Below, one piece after another: positions 60,559-64,000 of a stretch of DNA of 64,000 nt (the stretch's first letter is position 1; each line of letters opens with the position of its first letter). The translations under genes and the position numbers were made by a program. This DNA comes from Thermosediminibacter oceani DSM 16646 (GTDB taxonomy: Bacteria > Bacillota > Thermosediminibacteria > Thermosediminibacterales > Thermosediminibacteraceae). The notes beneath the pieces were generated by a model. It made no database searches. It saw only the letters and a program-made list of their open reading frames with translations, and was not told where the DNA came from. The stretch is from NCBI RefSeq assembly GCF_000144645.1, contig NC_014377.1, forward strand, positions 806,001-870,000. Direction: 5' to 3'.

Positions 60559-60587
60559 AAAATAATAAAAATCAGGGGGTTTTAAAA

Positions 60588-61472
60588 ATGAGTATCCAGG
60601 TTTACATCAACGGCAGTTATTTTCCGAAGGAGGAAGCAAAAATTTCGGTATTTGACCACGGCTTCCTTTACGGTGATGGAGTTTTTGAGGGCATACGGGC
60701 TTACGACGGTAGAGTATTCCGGTTAAGACAGCATATCGATAGACTTTACAGCGGAGCAAGAGCGATAATGCTCGATATACCGCTTTCCAAAGATGAAATG
60801 GTAGAGGTGGTACTGGAGACTCTGCGGCGGAATCGTTTAAGAGACGCGTATATCAGGCTGGTTGTCTCACGGGGGGAGGGGGACCTTGGGCTCGATCCCA
60901 GGAAATGCAGTAAACCCACCATCATATGCATAACGGATAAAATCGTGCTGTACCCTCAGAAAATGTACGAGGAAGGGCTCGAAATAATAACTGCGGCCAC
61001 GCGCAGGAATACGCCGGAAGGCGTAAATCCCCAGGTGAAGACCCTGAATTATTTAAATAATATAATGGCGAAAATAGAGGCAAACCAGGCGGGAGTTATG
61101 GAAGCCCTTATGCTTAACACCGATGACTACGTGGCCGAATGTACAGGGGACAATATCTTCATAGTCAAAGACGGTGTCCTGATTACTCCGCCGACCTACT
61201 CCGGAATACTCATAGGTATTACAAGAAATGCTATAATCGAGCTGGCGCAAAAGCTCGGTATAAAGGTGGAGGAAAAACTTTTCACCCGTTACGAAGTATA
61301 TGCGGCGGATGAATGCTTCCTAACCGGCACGGCCGCTGAAGCCATCCCTGTAGTGAAAGTCGACGGCAGGGTAATTGGCGACGGCAAGCCCGGAACAATA
61401 ACACGGCGGCTCCTGGAAGCTTTTAAAGAACTGGTTAGGACCGACGGCGAAAAAATTTACCTCGAAGACTGA
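60588..61472 (+). CDS. ilvE: Branched-chain amino acid aminotransferase
   Basis: A 294-residue class IV PLP aminotransferase. The Schiff-base lysine is Lys151 in PQVKTLNYLNNIMAK, typical for IlvE. GFLYGDGVFEGIRAYDGR and ECTGDNIFIVKDG are present. It interconverts Val, Leu and Ile with their oxoacids, the last step of their synthesis. The ATG follows GGGGGTTTTAAAA. Its leader has a ppGpp-type riboswitch and a T-box in series, so expression needs both signals. A terminator follows directly, so ilvE is monocistronic. Confidence 0.95.
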   Translation: MSIQVYINGSYFPKEEAKISVFDHGFLYGDGVFEGIRAYDGRVFRLRQHIDRLYSGARAIMLDIPLSKDEMVEVVLETLRRNRLRDAYIRLVVSRGEGDLGLDPRKCSKPTIICITDKIVLYPQKMYEEGLEIITAATRRNTPEGVNPQVKTLNYLNNIMAKIEANQAGVMEALMLNTDDYVAECTGDNIFIVKDGVLITPPTYSGILIGITRNAIIELAQKLGIKVEEKLFTRYEVYAADECFLTGTAAEAIPVVKVDGRVIGDGKPGTITRRLLEAFKELVRTDGEKIYLED

Positions 61473-61479
61473 ATCGGCG

Positions 61480-61506
61480 ACCCGGCTTAAAATAGCCGGG
61501 TTTTTT
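61480..61506 (+). terminator. ilvE terminator
   Basis: ACCCGGCT (61480-61487), a 6-base loop, AGCCGGGT (61494-61501), then six T. Confidence 0.93.
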
Positions 61507-61592
61507 GGTGGCTTTTTAAAAAATTGCCTTAAAGGATAAAGTACGATAAAAGTAGTTATATATGGAGAAGCGCTGGTAGAGTTAAGGTTTAA

Positions 61593-62141
61593 TTGAACCC
61601 GTCACATTTTTTGCTTTTGCTGTGTCTATATATACGGAAGCCCGAGCTCGGGACGGGGGTGTTGTTTCTGGACTACGTAGAGGTGTTTACCAATTATTAC
61701 AGTAAGGTATATAAACAGCTGCTATATATATTAAACGATCCTTTTCTTGCAGAAGACCTTGCGCAAGAGGTATTTTTGAAATTTTACCGGAATCCCCCCG
61801 AAAAAGAAGAATGTATAGGAGCGTGGCTTTTTCAGGTGGCAAAAAATGTGGCTTATAATCATATAAGAGGTGAAAACAACCGGATACATAGGGAGATAAA
61901 AGCCTGTCTTTTTAAGGGAACAGAAATGTATTCTCCATCATACGCGCAGGAAGAGCAGATCTACGTCCGGCAGGTGCTGAAGAGGATGGATGAAAGAGAC
62001 AGGACCATATTGATCCTGAAACTTTCCGGTTACAGCTACGAGGAAATAGCAGGAGTTCTGGGAGTAAAAAAGACTTCGGTGGGTACTCTCATAGCTAGGG
62101 CTCAAAGGAGATTCAAAGAACTTTATGAAAAGGGGGTGTAA
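61593..62141 (+). CDS. ECF-type RNA polymerase sigma factor
   Basis: A sigma-70 family protein with region 2 (FTNYYSKVYKQLLYILNDPFLAEDLAQEVFLKFY) and region 4 (LKRMDERDRTILILKLSGYSYEEIAGVLGVKKTSVGTLIARAQRR). The start is uncertain. TTG at 61593 gives 182 residues with AAGG upstream but adds a hydrophobic tail unusual for the family; the region 2 homology only begins near 61668, and GGGGG at 61655-61659 would suit a start there (GTG 61659, TTG 61662 or CTG 61668). A 12-base palindrome, CCCGAGCTCGGG, lies at 61641-61652. The anti-sigma gene follows after three bases. Confidence 0.9.
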   Translation: MNPSHFLLLLCLYIRKPELGTGVLFLDYVEVFTNYYSKVYKQLLYILNDPFLAEDLAQEVFLKFYRNPPEKEECIGAWLFQVAKNVAYNHIRGENNRIHREIKACLFKGTEMYSPSYAQEEQIYVRQVLKRMDERDRTILILKLSGYSYEEIAGVLGVKKTSVGTLIARAQRRFKELYEKGV

Positions 62142-62144
62142 CCT

Positions 62145-63251
62145 GTGTGTTATGATGAGGGAGTATTGCAGGCATTTATGGACGGTGAATTGAGTCGGGA
62201 AGAAGAAAATGAGATAAGAGTCCACCTGGAAACCTGTAAGACCTGTACACAACAGGTGGGTGAATTGAAGGCCCTAAACGATTTCGCCCGAAGCAAACTC
62301 GCCGTAGGCTTTAACCCCGGCGAGGAATATATCAAAAAGCGCTTTAAATACGTAATGATGAGGAAGGGAGTGTCGGATTTGGTGAGAAAGTACGGAAGAG
62401 CCATCGCCGGTTTTGCGGCGGCATTGCTGGTTTCGTCGACGCTATGGTTTGCTCCCGTCAGGGATGCGGCGGCGGATTTTCTGAGCATATTCAGGATATC
62501 GAAGGTCCAAGCTGTTAAAATCACTCTGGAAGACCTAGAGCACATTAAGCAACAGTTAAATGGAAGAGGGATAAGAGATATAGATCTAAAACAGTACGGT
62601 AGAGTTAAAGCCACTGGTGGTGGCTTTGAAGAAGTCAAACCTGAGGAGATAGGTTTACTTCCTGAGAAAGTTGGCTTTAATTTCAGGTCGCTGAAGGCTC
62701 CCGGAGGCTTTAAATTGGCTTCTGCTGCGCTGGAGAAACCCATGCGCATAGAAATTACTCCAAACGTGGCCAACATGAACAAGCTGATATCAACGCTGGG
62801 AGGCACCAAACTGTTGCCGGAGGAACTGGATGGAAAAACCTTCGTCATAAACACCAAAGGTACTGTACAGCAGTACTTTATCCAAAATACTGCTAAAAGT
62901 GAAGAATATAAATCCTTCTCTTTAACCCAGATGGGAGCTCCGAATATACAGGTTCCGGAGGGCGTGGACCTGGAGGCCGTCAGGCAGGCGGTGCTGGCGC
63001 TTCCTTTCCTGCCGGATAACCTGAGGGAGCAGCTTTACGGTATCGAGGACTGGAACACCACCGTACCGCTGCCCGTACCTGCAGAAGAAGTGGATACGGA
63101 AGAGATAATTGTTAACGGTAAACCCGGTCTTTTGATGAAAAAATCGTGGGGCTACAACGCCATTATATGGATCGACGGTGAGACGATTTTCAACATAGAG
63201 GGTAACCTGTCGCAGCAGGAATTACTTCAAATAGCAAGTCTTCTGAGGTGA
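62145..63251 (+). CDS. Zinc-finger anti-sigma factor with large outer domain
   Basis: A 368-residue membrane protein. The zinc anti-sigma motif is His27-x3-Cys31-x2-Cys34 (VHLETCKTC). One membrane helix lies at about residues 82-105 (AIAGFAAALLVSSTLWFAPV). The outer 260 residues have a repeated beta pattern without a family I can name, similar to the DUF4367 region of other Firmicute anti-sigma proteins. It should hold the ECF sigma inactive and respond to an envelope signal. The GTG has AAGGGGGTGTAACC upstream. The ABC gene starts five bases after the stop. Confidence 0.88.
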   Translation: MCYDEGVLQAFMDGELSREEENEIRVHLETCKTCTQQVGELKALNDFARSKLAVGFNPGEEYIKKRFKYVMMRKGVSDLVRKYGRAIAGFAAALLVSSTLWFAPVRDAAADFLSIFRISKVQAVKITLEDLEHIKQQLNGRGIRDIDLKQYGRVKATGGGFEEVKPEEIGLLPEKVGFNFRSLKAPGGFKLASAALEKPMRIEITPNVANMNKLISTLGGTKLLPEELDGKTFVINTKGTVQQYFIQNTAKSEEYKSFSLTQMGAPNIQVPEGVDLEAVRQAVLALPFLPDNLREQLYGIEDWNTTVPLPVPAEEVDTEEIIVNGKPGLLMKKSWGYNAIIWIDGETIFNIEGNLSQQELLQIASLLR

Positions 63252-63255
63252 AGCC

Positions 63256-64000
63256 ATGGTCATAGAAACCTTTGGGCTTACAAAACAATACGGCGGAAAG
63301 GGCGGGTGCGTCGATATAAACCTAAAAGTCGAGCAAGGGGAAATCTTTGGATTCCTGGGGCCGAATGGTGCCGGCAAAAGTACACTGGTAAAAACTCTGG
63401 TGGGGCTTTTGCGCCCCACCTCCGGCACCGCCACCATCCTCGGGAGGCCCCTGGGGAATACAGAGGTGAAAGGTCGAATCGGCTACCTGCCCGAAAATTT
63501 CAGGTACCACGATTGGATGACTGGGCTTGAAGTTATGAGGTTTCACGCCGAGCTTTATAAAATGCCAAGGCCCGAGAGAAGAATAACAGAGCTGCTGGAA
63601 CTTGTAAGGCTTGCCGGGCACGAGAAAAAAAGGGTGGCCGGTTACAGCAAGGGAATGCAGCAGCGGTTGGGACTTGCGGTAGCCCTTCTGCCGGACCCGG
63701 AGCTCGTATTTCTCGACGAGCCCACTTCGGCCCTTGATCCCGTCGGGAGGGTAGAGATACGCGAGATAATAAGGGAACTGAAGAGCCGCGGGAAAACTAT
63801 TTTTTTAAACAGTCACCTCTTGAGCGAAGTGGAAATGGTGTGCGACAGAGTGGCAATAATCAACAAGGGTAGAATAATCACCCAGGGCAGTCTCAAAGAT
63901 ATGCTCTACTCGAGTTCGCATGTGGTGATAAGAACGGGAACTCCTGCGGCAGGACTCATCGAGGCTCTGTCGGTTGCTGCCGAAGAGATCGAACAGAGAG
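63256..64000 (+). CDS. ABC transporter ATP-binding protein, partial
   Basis: The ATG at 63256 follows GAGGTGAAGCC, and the frame stays open to the end of the window (248 residues seen). Walker A is GPNGAGKST, the signature YSKGMQQRLGLA and Walker B LVFLDEPTSALDP, followed by the H-loop NSHLLSEVE. It belongs to the drug/lipid export group (CcmA/BcrA type), whose permease should follow outside the window. Cotranscription with the sigma/anti-sigma pair suggests a stress-induced exporter of an envelope-damaging compound. The 3' end is missing. Confidence 0.93.
   Translation, partial: MVIETFGLTKQYGGKGGCVDINLKVEQGEIFGFLGPNGAGKSTLVKTLVGLLRPTSGTATILGRPLGNTEVKGRIGYLPENFRYHDWMTGLEVMRFHAELYKMPRPERRITELLELVRLAGHEKKRVAGYSKGMQQRLGLAVALLPDPELVFLDEPTSALDPVGRVEIREIIRELKSRGKTIFLNSHLLSEVEMVCDRVAIINKGRIITQGSLKDMLYSSSHVVIRTGTPAAGLIEALSVAAEEIEQR

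Overview
The window looks like chromosomal DNA from a thermophilic, anaerobic, acetogenic or amino-acid-fermenting Firmicute. My best guess is the Thermosediminibacter/Tepidanaerobacter/Thermoanaerobacter neighbourhood. This rests on the Wood-Ljungdahl acetyl-CoA synthase genes, ferredoxin-linked 2-oxoacid oxidoreductases, T-boxes, HPr/HPr kinase, whiA-glmR-rapZ and B. subtilis-like gene orders (mrfAB, ytoI-dnaE), strong Shine-Dalgarno sites and frequent GTG/TTG starts. The taxonomic placement is inference.

Layout. 1-6.1 kb: end of an acetyl-CoA synthase operon (acsC end, acsE, acsB, gcvH, acsV, a cooT-like gene). 6.1-12.2 kb: small cysteine-containing genes, an FmdB-type protein, the mrfA-mrfB helicase/exonuclease pair, and glyQS behind a glycine T-box. 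12.2-14.3 kb: an unknown gene with an apparent -1 frameshift, then an IS1182-type element that has duplicated a complete terminator hairpin. 14.3-17.7 kb: phosphohexomutase and an RMD1-family protein (minus strand), a decayed Fe-S membrane protein gene, and thiN. 17.7-25.4 kb: a sigma-54 activator and the branched-chain amino acid fermentation operon it probably controls (ptb, leucine dehydrogenase, buk, four-subunit 2-ketoisovalerate:ferredoxin oxidoreductase), with visible -24/-12 and upstream sites. 25.5-30.8 kb: LysM protein, MobB-like Fe-S protein, PflX-like radical SAM protein, M29 aminopeptidase, DUF3006, MBL-fold lipoprotein, DUF1540.

30.8-41.6 kb: hprK, phosphoglucose/phosphomannose isomerase, PHP phosphoesterase, D-amino acid transaminase, sugar-binding lipoprotein, murB, a hydantoinase-like plus histone-deacetylase-like pair, and two related glutamine-rich helical proteins. 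41.6-46.9 kb: two adjacent mgtE genes behind a long structured leader, then a minus-strand rRNA methyltransferase/YlbF/HAD cluster. 46.9-58.6 kb: PHP-rapZ-glmR-whiA-ptsH, ytoI, dnaE, a small protein, pfkA, pyk. 58.6-60.1 kb: a DDE insertion sequence next to the deleted remnant of a relative. 60.1-64 kb: ilvE behind a tandem ppGpp-type (ykkC) riboswitch and T-box, then an ECF sigma/anti-sigma pair and the start of an ABC ATPase gene.

How it fits together: branched-chain 2-oxoacids made by leucine dehydrogenase can be oxidised by Vor, and the acyl-CoA converted by Ptb and Buk to acid plus ATP; the reduced ferredoxin could feed the acetyl-CoA pathway at the other end of the window. The opposite direction, BCAA synthesis through IlvE, is gated by amino-acid starvation (T-box) and the alarmone (ppGpp aptamer). 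No CRISPR array, tRNA or rRNA gene was seen. The observations I rate highest are the tandem riboswitch/T-box, the unclassified mgtE leader, the glutamine-rich pair, the IS insertion that duplicates a terminator, and the HDAC/hydantoinase operon.
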